64,000 nt of DNA from Lacibacter sp. H375 (GTDB taxonomy: Bacteria; Bacteroidota; Bacteroidia; Chitinophagales; Chitinophagaceae). Where the stretch lies: contig NZ_JBBKTT010000001.1 of the NCBI RefSeq assembly GCF_037892425.1, forward strand, positions 1,302,001-1,366,000, in the 5' to 3' direction. The notes beneath the pieces were generated by a model. It made no database searches. It had not been told where the DNA came from and saw only the letters and a list, made by a program, of their open reading frames with translations. Made by a program: the position numbers and the translations under genes. Shown here piece after piece: positions 53,532 through 63,700 of this stretch; the stretch's first letter is position 1, and every line of letters begins with the position of its first letter.

Positions 53532-53894
53532 CTACTTTGTGCTTGTTATTGGAGTGCGGCGATCCTCTGTCACTGTTGCGAGGTATGAGCGACATTCTGC
53601 AATGCTTTTGCGGCAGGCATCAGCTGATTGTTTGCAATGCTCCAGGTGTATAAATTTTTCACACTCTTCAGCACATGTGGTATAAATTTCAATGCACAAG
53701 CGATACACTTGCGCTAACAGCTCTGTTCGGCATACCATTGCTTTCATTGCCACTTTGGAGACGATAACACAGCTTTGATTCAGCTTCGCACAACGGGTGA
53801 GAAAATGGTTTTCCTGCTCAAGGCATGCACTTGAACAACGTGAAGATGCGTCCATGCAATCTTGCAGCAGGCGTTTAAATGATTCGTAATTCAT
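53532..53894 (-). CDS. Cys-rich four-helix-bundle protein (DUF326/Csp type)
   Basis: 120 residues from MNYESFKRLLQD. Eleven Cys are spread along helices (DCMDASSRCSSACLE, TRCAKLNQSC, CRTELL, LCIEIYTTCAEEC, CKQSADACRKSIAECR), the pattern of DUF326 and copper storage proteins, which bind Cu(I) inside the bundle. No signal peptide, so a cytosolic form. It stands alone, and no other copper gene is near. Confidence 0.8.
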   Translation of the reverse strand: MNYESFKRLLQDCMDASSRCSSACLEQENHFLTRCAKLNQSCVIVSKVAMKAMVCRTELLAQVYRLCIEIYTTCAEECEKFIHLEHCKQSADACRKSIAECRSYLATVTEDRRTPITSTK

Positions 53895-54029
53895 ACGCTT
53901 CCAGGTTGTCTTGTACAAACGGCTGTACAATTAACTGAAAGATAGTTGCCTTCTAACTCCAAAATGTTATACAGCTGTGGAGAACCTTTATAAAATATAC
54001 AGGTTAGCGGACAAAAAAGGGCGCAAACA

Positions 54030-55946
54030 CTATTCAACTACATCTGCATAACTGTCGGGTTCCACTTTTGGCGATTGTGTGATGATACCAAATTCAAACT
54101 GCATATCGTTGAGTTTGCGATAGAGTCCGTTGTGGCTCATGAGTTCGCTATGTGTGCCGCTTTCGGTAACAATGCCTTTGTCGATCAACACAATTTTATC
54201 GGCATTGCGGATGGTGGAGAGACGGTGTGCAATCACGAATGAAGTGCGGCCTTTCATGAGATTATCCAAAGCTTCCTGCACGAGTTGTTCGCTTTCACTA
54301 TCGAGTGAGGAAGTGGCTTCATCTAAAATTAAAATTGCAGGATCTTTTAAAATAGCACGTGCAATGGCAATTCGTTGCCGCTGACCACCACTTAATTTAA
54401 TACCACGTTCGCCCACAATAGTTTCATACTGCTCCGGGAACTGTTGAATAAATAAATGGGCATTCGCACTTTTAGCAGCGGCCATAATTTCTTCTTCGGT
54501 TGCGTTGGGTTTACCGTAGGCAATATTTTCTTTAATGCTGCCGCCAAACAATAATACTTCCTGCGGAACAAACGCCATTTGCCTGCGGAGTTGCGAAAGT
54601 GGAAAAGAAGAAGCAGGTCGCTCATCAAAATACAAGGTGCCTTTATCGGGTTCATAAAAATTCAGGAGCAAAGAAGCAATGGTTGATTTACCTGCACCGC
54701 TTGGCCCTACAATAGCAATCTGTTCTCCATTGGCAGCACTGAGTGTGAGTCCTTTTAATACAGGTACATCTTTACGTCCGGGGTAACTGAAGGCAATATT
54801 ATCGAACCGTACATTTCCTTTCAGCTGATGTTGCGGTTCTACTTCAATAGCTGTTAATGAAACAGGCTCACCATCGGCACGTAAAATTTCCCTTACACTT
54901 TGTGTGGCGCCCAATGTTTTCTGCAGTTGCGAAAACATATCTGCAAAGCCGGCAAAGGTGCCGCCTACAAACACAGAAAAAATCACAAACATAGTGAGCA
55001 GTCCAAGGCTGAGGGTACCTGATTGTACCATTCCAACGCCTACCCACATTACAAATGCCATGCTGCCAAAGACACTGAAGATCATGAACGAAATAAAAGC
55101 ACCACGGTAGCGTGAATTGCTGATGGAAGTTGTAACGACTGATTGTATACTTTTTACATACCGACCGATCTCATAAAACTCGCTGGTGAATGCTTTTACA
55201 ATTGATATACCCTGGAAGGTTTCCTGCACAATGGTTCCGCTTTCGGCGAGTTGATCCTGTGCTTTGCGTGCCATCTTACGGATGCGCATGCCAAACACTA
55301 CAGCCAGTATAGCAATAACGGGCACGATTGACAGCATAATGAGCGCCAGCTTTGCACTGATCCAGAAAATAAAAAACAATCCAATAACGAGGGTGAAGAT
55401 GCCCCGCAGAAATTCAGCCAGTGTAAAAGAAATGGCATCCTGTATCTGCGACAGATCACTTGAAATACGACTGCTTAATTCGCCCACTCTTTTCTCCGTG
55501 AAATAACTCATGGGCATGCTGAGCAGTTTGCTGTATACATCTTTGCGCATATCGGCCAATGAACGTTCACCCGCTGCTGTTAACAGGTACACACGCATGA
55601 ACGAAAAAATAGTTTGCAAACTCAGCTGAGCAAATATGAGGAGCAGTGTTGTATTTAAACTGAGCTTAATATTTTTTAAACCAAAATCGAATTGTGAAGC
55701 AGTGGCCATACCCGGAAGGCTTGCACCTGGTGATGCAGCGTCAATCATTTTTCCTAAGAAAAACGGGAATAGACTGGTGGTAAATGCAGACAGTGCAATA
55801 CAAACCAATGCCCAGATGAATTTTCCACGATAAGGTTTTAAATAAGTAAACAGGATGAGCGCCTGTTTAAGACTCTCCTTTGAAATTTTTGCTTTTGCTG
55901 ATCCTGTATCTTTTGTATTGTTTGAACGACGTGTTGCTCTGGCCAT
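54030..55946 (-). CDS. ABC exporter, fused permease-ATPase
   Basis: 638 residues: six-helix type 1 exporter domain (about 35-345) and an ATPase domain (about 375-620) with Walker A GPSGAGKST, signature LSGGQRQRIA, Walker B ILILDEATSSLDSE and the switch His (IAHRLST). It acts as a homodimer in the inner membrane and exports a hydrophobic substrate or lipid; MsbA-like in layout, but the substrate cannot be told. Confidence 0.92.
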   Translation of the reverse strand: MARATRRSNNTKDTGSAKAKISKESLKQALILFTYLKPYRGKFIWALVCIALSAFTTSLFPFFLGKMIDAASPGASLPGMATASQFDFGLKNIKLSLNTTLLLIFAQLSLQTIFSFMRVYLLTAAGERSLADMRKDVYSKLLSMPMSYFTEKRVGELSSRISSDLSQIQDAISFTLAEFLRGIFTLVIGLFFIFWISAKLALIMLSIVPVIAILAVVFGMRIRKMARKAQDQLAESGTIVQETFQGISIVKAFTSEFYEIGRYVKSIQSVVTTSISNSRYRGAFISFMIFSVFGSMAFVMWVGVGMVQSGTLSLGLLTMFVIFSVFVGGTFAGFADMFSQLQKTLGATQSVREILRADGEPVSLTAIEVEPQHQLKGNVRFDNIAFSYPGRKDVPVLKGLTLSAANGEQIAIVGPSGAGKSTIASLLLNFYEPDKGTLYFDERPASSFPLSQLRRQMAFVPQEVLLFGGSIKENIAYGKPNATEEEIMAAAKSANAHLFIQQFPEQYETIVGERGIKLSGGQRQRIAIARAILKDPAILILDEATSSLDSESEQLVQEALDNLMKGRTSFVIAHRLSTIRNADKIVLIDKGIVTESGTHSELMSHNGLYRKLNDMQFEFGIITQSPKVEPDSYADVVE

Positions 55947-56074
55947 GGTTTTTGTTATAACGAATGGTGTTCCTGAATTACTTCATTACAATGCAAGTTA
56001 ACGATTAAGGTTTGGGCGGTTGATGATGCCGGTGCGGTGAGTCGCCCCCTGTCTTCAAGGGTGGCTCACTGGAG

Positions 56075-56770
56075 TTATTTCAATACCTGTATAATGATCG
56101 GTGCCAGCTTATCGGCCCATCGTTTATATTCTGCAGCAGAAGGATGCAATCCATCAGAAGCAATAAGGTTTCTGTTGGTGCGGCCTTCACGTGATGAAGG
56201 AGTAATATCGAGATAGGGACAATTGTATTGTTGTGTTACATCCCTGTTGATGTTGTTGAACCAATCAATCTCTTTCCTGATTTGTACAGTATCATACGAA
56301 GCAGCAAAAGGTGTAACACTATAATCGGGGATGGATACTACAAACACATTTTGTTTTTTTCCATTAGCCAGTTCAATCGCTTTTATCAACAAATCAGTAA
56401 AGCGTTGACGGTATCCTGTTGTATCTCTTGTTTGAAATTGATCATTTACTCCTATGAGCAAACTCACCACGGTATGTTTATTTGGATTGTTGCTGTTGAT
56501 GTTTGCTTGAAGGTTTGTGGTGGTCCAGCCTGTTGCAGCAATATAAGTGGGTGTTTGTACTTGTATTCCTTGTTGCAAAAGCAGTGCTGCAGTTTGCGTA
56601 GGAAAACGTTCAGTTGCTGCAACGCTTTGTCCAATGGTATATGAATCACCAAGTGCCAGCCATGTATGTATGATTGGTGATGAAGGAGGCGTTGTCACTG
56701 TACGGTTGGGTGCATCCTTGTTACAGGAAGAAAGAAAAAATATGAATATGCAGATGAACAATAATTTCAT
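56075..56770 (-). CDS. SGNH/GDSL-family hydrolase lipoprotein
   Basis: 231 residues with a lipoprotein signal (FLSSC, Cys16). SGNH blocks are present: block I ALGDSYT with the nucleophile Ser43, block III LIGVNDQ and block V DGLHPS with the catalytic Asp and His. It hydrolyses an ester or thioester outside the inner membrane; the substrate is unknown. It stands alone. Confidence 0.88.
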   Translation of the reverse strand: MKLLFICIFIFFLSSCNKDAPNRTVTTPPSSPIIHTWLALGDSYTIGQSVAATERFPTQTAALLLQQGIQVQTPTYIAATGWTTTNLQANINSNNPNKHTVVSLLIGVNDQFQTRDTTGYRQRFTDLLIKAIELANGKKQNVFVVSIPDYSVTPFAASYDTVQIRKEIDWFNNINRDVTQQYNCPYLDITPSSREGRTNRNLIASDGLHPSAAEYKRWADKLAPIIIQVLK

Positions 56771-56829
56771 ACCACTAATTACGGATAAAGAAGGAGAAAG
56801 GTTCGGATTAGCAAGAGTATTCGCTATGC

Positions 56830-56935
56830 TCTTTATTTTTTACCGCAGAGACACAGAGGCGCAGAGATACCGGGAATTGGTAATTTGGAATTTGGGTTTT
56901 GGATTTTTTCTTCCCTAGGCTTTACTTACTCTGTG
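56830..56935. repeat. Word-like intergenic repeat (CAGAGACACAGAGGCGCAGAG)
   Basis: The stretch 56840-56862 holds CGCAGAGACACAGAGGCGC, and 56872-56905 holds TTGGTAATTTGGAATTTGGG, both typical scattered words. A matching piece with the opposite strand style lies at 58420-58495 (TTTGCGCCTTCGTGCCTTAG). Confidence 0.55.
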
Positions 56936-56952
56936 GGTTAAAATCTTTTCAC

Positions 56953-56983
56953 TTTGAAATACCCCTCAGAAACTACAACTTTG
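56953..56983 (+). promoter_or_regulatory. Bacteroidota-type promoter of the ligase operon
   Basis: TTTG (-33 box, 56953-56956) and CAACTTTG (-7 box, 56976-56983; consensus TAnnTTTG with one mismatch) are 19 bp apart, the preferred spacing. Start of transcription would be around 56988-56992, about 20 nt before the ATG at 57009. Confidence 0.5.
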
Positions 56984-57008
56984 TAAACACTGATTAAACA
57001 ACAAGTAA

Positions 57009-58358
57009 ATGACAAAACAGGAGTTGATTGCCTACCTGGAGCAACACGATAAAGAACAGGTGAAATTTGCCTTTGCAGATATTGACGGCGTATTGCGTGG
57101 CAAGGTGATCAGTAAACAAAAGCTGCTCGATACGTTGGAAAGCGGCATTGGTTTTTGTGATGTAGCATTTGGATGGGACAGTAATGATGCAGCTTATGAT
57201 AATGTAAAACTAACGGGCTGGCATACGGGCTATCCCGATAAGCCGGTGCATATTGATCTTTCAACCTTTCGTACCATACCCTGGCAAAATGATCTACCGT
57301 TTTTCTTAGCTGATTTCAGCGCTACCGATGTGGCAGCCTGCAGTCGTTCCTTGTTGAAGAAGGTTGTGAAGCAGTGTAGCGACCTAGGTTATCATGCAGA
57401 ATTTGCTCAGGAGTTCGAATGGTTCAACTTCAATGAATCACCACAGAGTTTAGAGCAAAAACAATTTACTTCCATCGAGCCGATGACACCGGGCATGTTC
57501 GGTTATTCTATTCTCCGTACTTCCCTGCAAAGTGATTTTTATTTTGATCTTATTGAATTACTCAACAAATTCAACATACCCATTGAAGGTATTCATACAG
57601 AAACCGGTCCGGGAGTGTATGAAGCTGCTATTGTACATGACAATACATTGGCAGCAGCCGATAAAGCAGTTTTGCTTAAAACATCTGTGAAAGAAATTGC
57701 TTACAAGCATGGCATCATGGCATCGTTCATGGCGAAGTGGAATGAAAAGTTGCCGGGTTGCAGCGGACATATTCATCAAAGCTTATGGAACCCTGCAACC
57801 AAAGAAAATATTTTTTACAGCGAATCAGATCCGCATCACATGAGTGAGCTGATGAAGAATTATGTGGCAGGCCTGCTGTATTGTTTACCACATGTATTGC
57901 CTATGTATGCTCCTACAATCAACAGTTATAAACGTTTGGTGGAAGGTGCATGGGCTCCTACTACCATTACATGGGGTATAGATAACAGAACAACTGCATT
58001 GCGTGTGTTGCACCCCACCGTTAAAAATACCCGTGTTGAAATGCGTGTACCGGGAAGCGACAGTAATCCTTATTTAGCCATTGCAGCTTCACTTGCTTCG
58101 GGATTGTATGGCATCAAACATCAACTTCCATTAAATATTCCGGCAACAAAAGGGAATGGTTATACGGATAAAGACAACGGCGTATTACCATCGTCCTTAC
58201 TGGAAGCAGCAACTCATATGCAACAGTCGTCCATTGCAAAAGACCTGTTTGGTGATGAGTTTGTTGATCATTTTACAAAAACACGTTTATGGGAATGCCG
58301 TCAGTTTGATAAACATGTAACTGATTGGGAGTTGAAGCGGTATTTTGAGATCATCTAA
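57009..58358 (+). CDS. Glutamine synthetase family ligase
   Basis: 449 residues: N-terminal beta-grasp domain (about 15-110, FAFADIDGVLRGK) and catalytic GS domain (about 120-445) with EFEWF, HTETGPGVYEAAI, GCSGHIHQSLW, the NSYKRLVEGAWAP segment and a RVEMRVPGSDSNPYLAIAAS end. It is of the type that ligates glutamate to amines (gamma-glutamyl-putrescine-type) rather than the housekeeping enzyme. Its product may feed the kinase-like and HAD genes downstream, which follow on the same strand. Confidence 0.87.
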   Translation: MTKQELIAYLEQHDKEQVKFAFADIDGVLRGKVISKQKLLDTLESGIGFCDVAFGWDSNDAAYDNVKLTGWHTGYPDKPVHIDLSTFRTIPWQNDLPFFLADFSATDVAACSRSLLKKVVKQCSDLGYHAEFAQEFEWFNFNESPQSLEQKQFTSIEPMTPGMFGYSILRTSLQSDFYFDLIELLNKFNIPIEGIHTETGPGVYEAAIVHDNTLAAADKAVLLKTSVKEIAYKHGIMASFMAKWNEKLPGCSGHIHQSLWNPATKENIFYSESDPHHMSELMKNYVAGLLYCLPHVLPMYAPTINSYKRLVEGAWAPTTITWGIDNRTTALRVLHPTVKNTRVEMRVPGSDSNPYLAIAASLASGLYGIKHQLPLNIPATKGNGYTDKDNGVLPSSLLEAATHMQQSSIAKDLFGDEFVDHFTKTRLWECRQFDKHVTDWELKRYFEII

Positions 58359-58506
58359 CAATGTCTGATTTCGGATGCAGGATTTATGATTTGGGTATTT
58401 GAACCTTGGATTTTGAGTTTTCTCTCTTGTGTCTTGAACCTTGTTCTTTGACCTCTATCTTTGTGTTCCTTTGCGCCTTCGTGCCTTAGTGGTTTAAACA
58501 ACAAGT

Positions 58507-59565
58507 ATGACTGAAGCATTAAAAATTATTCATAAAGCGTGGGAAGGTTATGACGCCACGAAAAAGATTGCACATATAGAAGAGATCAGTGCCATGGTAT
58601 CAACCAACCATGTGTACCGCATTACTTTTGAAGATGAAGATATTGTGATTGCCAAGCTTTCTTATTTTGGTAAGTACGAACATTTCAAAGAAGATCATCG
58701 CATCATCCATACACTTTCAAACAACTTGTTGTACCCGTTTGAAAACCTGCTGGCGAAGTCGTTGCTGAAAAATAACCGGGTGTACACTTATCATTACCGT
58801 TATCGCAAAACAGAGGCATGGGTGGTGTTTTATAATCCTGTGCGGGTGTTGCAGCGTATGCCCAAACGATTGGATGAAAAACTGATACGCAAGTTTGGCC
58901 AGCAGATCGGCAGGTTTCACAAAGCATGTTCGAAGCTTCGGAATAATTTACCGAAATCATCCAAAACGCTCCGCACCGATATTTATACGTTGATGGAAAG
59001 AGTGGAGGCCGATGAGTCGCAGTTCGGCACAAGGGCACAGGCCGATATGATCAAATATCATTGTGAACTGTTTCTCAAAAACAGGTTGAAAACAAATGCG
59101 GCTTCATTTGAAACCATCCCTGTGTTTATTGATTGGAACATCGGCAACTTCTCTGTAACAGATAAACTGGAATTGTATTCACGTTGGGATTATGATTGGT
59201 TCCGCATGAGCAGCCGCATGATGGATTTTTATTTTTTTAGTCGGGTGGTAAGTGATGCCGGCGACAGAACGGTATTCAGTTATTATATCAACACCATGAT
59301 GGAAGACCGTTTTATTCTCTTCCTGGAAGAATATCACAAAGTAAATCCGCTTACTGCAGATGAGTTGCGTTTCTTAAAAGAAGGCTACCGTTTTTTTGTG
59401 CTGAACTATGTTATCAAAGATGGCAGTTATTTCTTCAGCGAACAGTATGCAAAAAAATTACAAGCGGAAGCTTACGAGATCTATCTTCCTTCTGTTGATC
59501 GTGATTTCGATGCAGACAAATTGATCAAGGCTTTGAAGATAAAAGACGAACCTGTGAAAAAATAA
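58507..59565 (+). CDS. Aminoglycoside-phosphotransferase-like kinase
   Basis: 352 residues with a protein-kinase-like fold: an N-lobe with a Lys in DIVIAKLSY, an IGRFHKACSKL helix, the Brenner-type motif FIDWNIGNF (Asp and Asn kept, the usual His-Gly replaced by Phe-Ile) and the metal-binding RWDYDWFR. It should phosphorylate a small molecule in the cytosol. In this operon a choline/amine- or sugar-type substrate is possible. It lies 148 bp after the ligase gene and 33 bp before the HAD gene. Confidence 0.78.
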   Translation: MTEALKIIHKAWEGYDATKKIAHIEEISAMVSTNHVYRITFEDEDIVIAKLSYFGKYEHFKEDHRIIHTLSNNLLYPFENLLAKSLLKNNRVYTYHYRYRKTEAWVVFYNPVRVLQRMPKRLDEKLIRKFGQQIGRFHKACSKLRNNLPKSSKTLRTDIYTLMERVEADESQFGTRAQADMIKYHCELFLKNRLKTNAASFETIPVFIDWNIGNFSVTDKLELYSRWDYDWFRMSSRMMDFYFFSRVVSDAGDRTVFSYYINTMMEDRFILFLEEYHKVNPLTADELRFLKEGYRFFVLNYVIKDGSYFFSEQYAKKLQAEAYEIYLPSVDRDFDADKLIKALKIKDEPVKK

Positions 59566-59598
59566 CACCTGCTGTAACACTTAAAACCCAACAACGGC

Positions 59599-60450
59599 AT
59601 GTTTTCAGTTCAGGATTTTAAATCGGTAGTAGATAAGTATAAAATAATTTTTTTCGACGCCTTCGGCGTTATTAAAAGTTATAACGGGCTTATCACCGGC
59701 ATGGAAAAAACCTTTGCCTATCTTGAAGAGCAGGGCAAAGAATATTATATTGTTACAAACGATGCATCGAGAAGCCCGATGCAGTTGGCCGAGAGTTATC
59801 ATAAAGTTGGTTTGGATATTATACAACACGACCGTATTATTTCATCGGGTATGCTGGCGAAAGAATATCTTGATCTGAAAGTGAATAATGGAATTGTTGC
59901 ATACCTCGGTACTGAAAGCTCCGCACATTATATTGATAGTTCAGGTTTGCACACCTTGCCTGTGAGTGCTATTACACAATATAATATCGACGAGGTAAAT
60001 GCATTGGTTTTACTGGATGATGAAGGCTTTAACTGGTTTGATGATCTCAACAGAACAGTAAATATTTTACGTAAGCGAACTATCCCTGCCATTGTTGCAA
60101 ATACAGATCATATTTATCCCATCACCGGAAGCAATGAAGTATCGATTGCCATTGGTGGCGTTGCAACGATGATCGAAAGTATAGTTGGTAAAAAATTCAT
60201 CCGTTTTGGTAAACCCGATTCGCAAATGTTCATGTTTGCCTATGATCTTATTCGTGAGCGTACACTGGTGAGTAAAAAAGATATCCTGATGGTGGGTGAT
60301 ACATTACACACCGATATTCTTGGTGGCAATAAGTTTGGGCTTGATACTGTGCTGGTTCTTTCTGGTAATACGTTGCCAGATGATGCAGAAACAAGAATCC
60401 GTGCAACAGGTATTGTACCGACTTATGTGTGTGAAAGTGCGGTGGTATGA
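59599..60450 (+). CDS. HAD-superfamily protein (class IIA type)
   Basis: 283 residues with a HAD fold and C2B-type cap: motif I FFDAFGVI, motif II VTNDASRSP, Lys in GKPDSQMF and motif IV VGDTLHTDI. In motif I the second Asp, which acts as acid/base in phosphatases, is Phe (DAF). Members of the related IIA subgroup also have aromatic residues here, so it may be a phosphatase with altered chemistry or bind rather than cleave its ligand. Last gene of the ligase-kinase-HAD set. Confidence 0.85.
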   Translation: MFSVQDFKSVVDKYKIIFFDAFGVIKSYNGLITGMEKTFAYLEEQGKEYYIVTNDASRSPMQLAESYHKVGLDIIQHDRIISSGMLAKEYLDLKVNNGIVAYLGTESSAHYIDSSGLHTLPVSAITQYNIDEVNALVLLDDEGFNWFDDLNRTVNILRKRTIPAIVANTDHIYPITGSNEVSIAIGGVATMIESIVGKKFIRFGKPDSQMFMFAYDLIRERTLVSKKDILMVGDTLHTDILGGNKFGLDTVLVLSGNTLPDDAETRIRATGIVPTYVCESAVV

Positions 60451-60518
60451 TGTGGTATTTAAACTAGTTGAAAAAATTATCCTGGTTTTTCTTTTTATTA
60501 TTATTCGACTTTATTCTA

Positions 60519-60548
60519 CAGTGCACTCTTTTTAGTGCGCTGTTTTTT
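60519..60548 (+). terminator. Intrinsic terminator of the ligase-kinase-HAD operon
   Basis: CAGTGCACT (60519-60527) pairs with AGTGCGCTG (60534-60542) over 9 bp with one T-G pair, followed by six T. It lies 68 bp after the HAD stop codon. Confidence 0.75.
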
Positions 60549-60704
60549 ATTATAAATGAGTAACAATTTATACAACTGCGTAACAGATGAATTTTTGAAA
60601 AACGGTATTCAAGAAAATATAAATAAATGAATACTGTTCTCTTGAATCCTGCTGTAGTTTTTCTTCCTGAATGCGCTATTTTTATTACCCAATAAACCGA
60701 TGCT

Positions 60705-63700
60705 ATGAAGAAATCTATACTTCTTGCCGTTGCTCTCTTTGTTTCGTTTTCAATCTTTAGTCAAATATTGTCGAATCAGTTATTAGGTTATCAGGAGCCG
60801 TATTCGCAAATTCAGTCACAGGCAACTGACAGTAGCGGAAATGCTTATTACGCCGGTACATTTAAAGGCGCTCTTGTTATCGACAATCAAACTGTTCTTA
60901 CAAGTAACGGAGGTGAGGATGTATTTGTAGCAAAACTGAATACGAAAGGTGAACTGCTTTGGGCAAAGAAGTTTGGCGATAAAGGGATGGACGTGTTTTC
61001 AAGTTTAGTATTTCACAAGGGAGCGCTATACATGAGCATGATGATTTACCAAACCACGCAAATGGGAACGGTGTCATACAATGTTTACTCTTCAACAATT
61101 CCAACTTCTCTTATTTTGAAAATGGATACTGTTTCTGGAGGAATTCAATGGGTACGAAAAACTTCTCTGCCATTTCCAAAACTTCTACCTTCATCCGATA
61201 TTCTTTACATTCATGGCTTGTCGAGCTCTCTAGTTACAAGCCCTCTGTATTTTGAAGAAACCCAGTTAGAAAGTGCCGCTTCCGTTAATCGAACTTTTTT
61301 TCTTTATGTTGATACAACGGGCAACATTAAAGGTCATAAGTTGTTTGCTACCTCGCCACAAGGTTCATCGCCATTTACAGTTATCTCTGTTGCCCCTGCG
61401 GCCAACAACAGGCAGATATTCCTGATCAACACAACTACGACAGAAAGTTTTCAACTCGGTTCGTTGTCTATTAATTTTCCAATACGTTCAAATTATCAAT
61501 TGCTCATTAAAACTGACACGTCTCTTACCGATATTCAATACAAAATACTAAACCCCAATGGCGAAGGTTATGGCTATAATTTATGGCTAGAGAATACAGG
61601 ATTTACTGTTTCAGAAAAAGGTGATTCCCTTTTTATGGTTTTGTCTGGGTCAAGCAATACCGGGAGCTACAAATTGGATGGTTACAATGTTCCCGTTGGC
61701 GATCAAAGTGTACTTGTAGTGATGGATACAAATTTTGTAACAACCAACGTGAAGCCTTTGAATATTCAGCGGATAGGAGGGTTCGTTAACAGGGTGGGTA
61801 TAAGTCACGCAACATCCGATAGCCTTTATTATTATTTCCGTGGACGTATAAGTGGAATGAACAACGCTTTGCCCGTGAAGGGTATTACGCCCCAAAAGCT
61901 AGAGGTTGATCTGGTATATGGATTAAAGGATACGATTAATATCGCTGGGCCCAGCAGAAGCTTTATTATTAAAGCAAAAAAGGATTTGAGCGAAAGCAAA
62001 GTTACATGGCTGGGTTATCATACACCCTATGAAAGTCCAACTGTAACTCCTGCTTTTTTTACTCATCAAAAAAGGAAAATTTACTTTCTACACTTAGTGG
62101 ATAATATTTGGAATCCTTGGGTGATTGACACTTCACTTAACGTAATCAGTGGAGGAATGAAAACTAATTCTGACCGGGGAGAAATTACTAATTATGTCAA
62201 TTATTTCTCAGACGGGAGTAAGGCAATTGTTGGTTTGGCTAAAGGTAAAACTGCACTTGATGTTGATTCCCTCAATATTGTCAGCAACCAGGCAAAAAGC
62301 GATTTGTTTTTTGTTGGGATGACTAAAAATGACAAAGTAAGCTGGTATAAAAGAATGAATCACAGTTTTGCAAATCTTGGGATTCAAAAGGTCGTCACAA
62401 GAAATGAAATGATCTATGTATCATTTGTGTTGCTTGGCCCCCGTAATACCGGTGCAAATAATTATATACGTATTGACAGTTCTGTTTTTTTCTTTACGCC
62501 GCTGCCATCTCAATCATCAGGTATGTTGATATTCGACAAAAACGGGAAATTTAAATTGCTCTTATTGCCGACACCATTCCAGACAGCGACCATCTTTGAT
62601 GTGTTTGCAGACGGAAGCTTCGCAACAATAAGTGCCCCCACTTCCACAAGTCTAACTGTTTCTGGAAAATCATTTACGAACACCGGAGGTGTATATGTCG
62701 GCAGGTTTGATACAACTGGCGCCCTCATAGATGCAATAAAATTTTCAGGATCTGCAAATACTTCCTTGACATCACCAACAGATCTTATTGCAGATACACT
62801 GACCAAAAGCTTTAAAATTTTGTGGGTGAGCAACATCAGCCCAAGTTCTTCAGGCAATTCTTTTGCTTTCATGAATGGAATAAGCCCAACAAGCAATTAT
62901 ACAATAGCAAATCCACAGCCTGCCATCACCAGCAGCAAATTGTACTTGCTTGCAACAAACAGCAGCTTCGCAAGTGTGTTTGGCTCTGCAACAATAGGAC
63001 CGTTAAACACTACCACAAGAACAAGTGCACAAATAAATAGTAAGATATTTTTGTTGCTTGGAAAATCAAACTTAAAGGATTCAATCTATTTTAATACTAA
63101 CCTGATTATACCAGATAGTAACAGTAATGTGCGATTCATAATAGGCATGGATACAGCTCTAAATTATTATCAACACAAGATTCTTAATACGACAAACGAT
63201 ATCAGGCTTGAATTTGGTTTCACAAATCTTAAAGCTTATAATAATTCCATTTATGCCTCGGGCAGTAATATGGCCACCGTCATGTTTGATACAATAAATG
63301 TTGGATACTCCGGTATGTCAGATGCAATTACAGTTCAATTTGACACAACCTTTAAAGCAAAAAGAGTATTCAGAGTAGCATCCCCTTTCAATGAAACAAT
63401 GCTTGGTTGTGATATCTATAAAGATTCAATCATCAGTTTTGCTTATACCTCCCAGGGAAACCCTTCATTTGTCAACGGTCGTTTTTCCGCAAGGAATACA
63501 AATACCGATCTGACCGACCTTGATGAAAACGCATACATACAAACTGTGCTCCTTAAAACAGGTGTTGTTACTTCAGTTGATGAACCGTTAAGAGTTGAAG
63601 GATTTAAGCTGTTTCCTAATCCTGTTCTTTCCAATATCGTGACAGTTGACTTTGGTAACACCGAAGGGGGCCGTTATCAATGGTTGTTGTATAACACGGA

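Noticed and set aside
56040-56072. Hairpin GTGAGTCGCCCC/GGGTGGCTCAC as terminator of the SGNH hydrolase gene
   Set aside because: The stem is imperfect and there is no T run on the minus strand.
56170-56190. TTCACGTGATGAAG as a parS-like palindrome
   Set aside because: Only the core and part of the arms match; it lies inside the SGNH hydrolase coding sequence.
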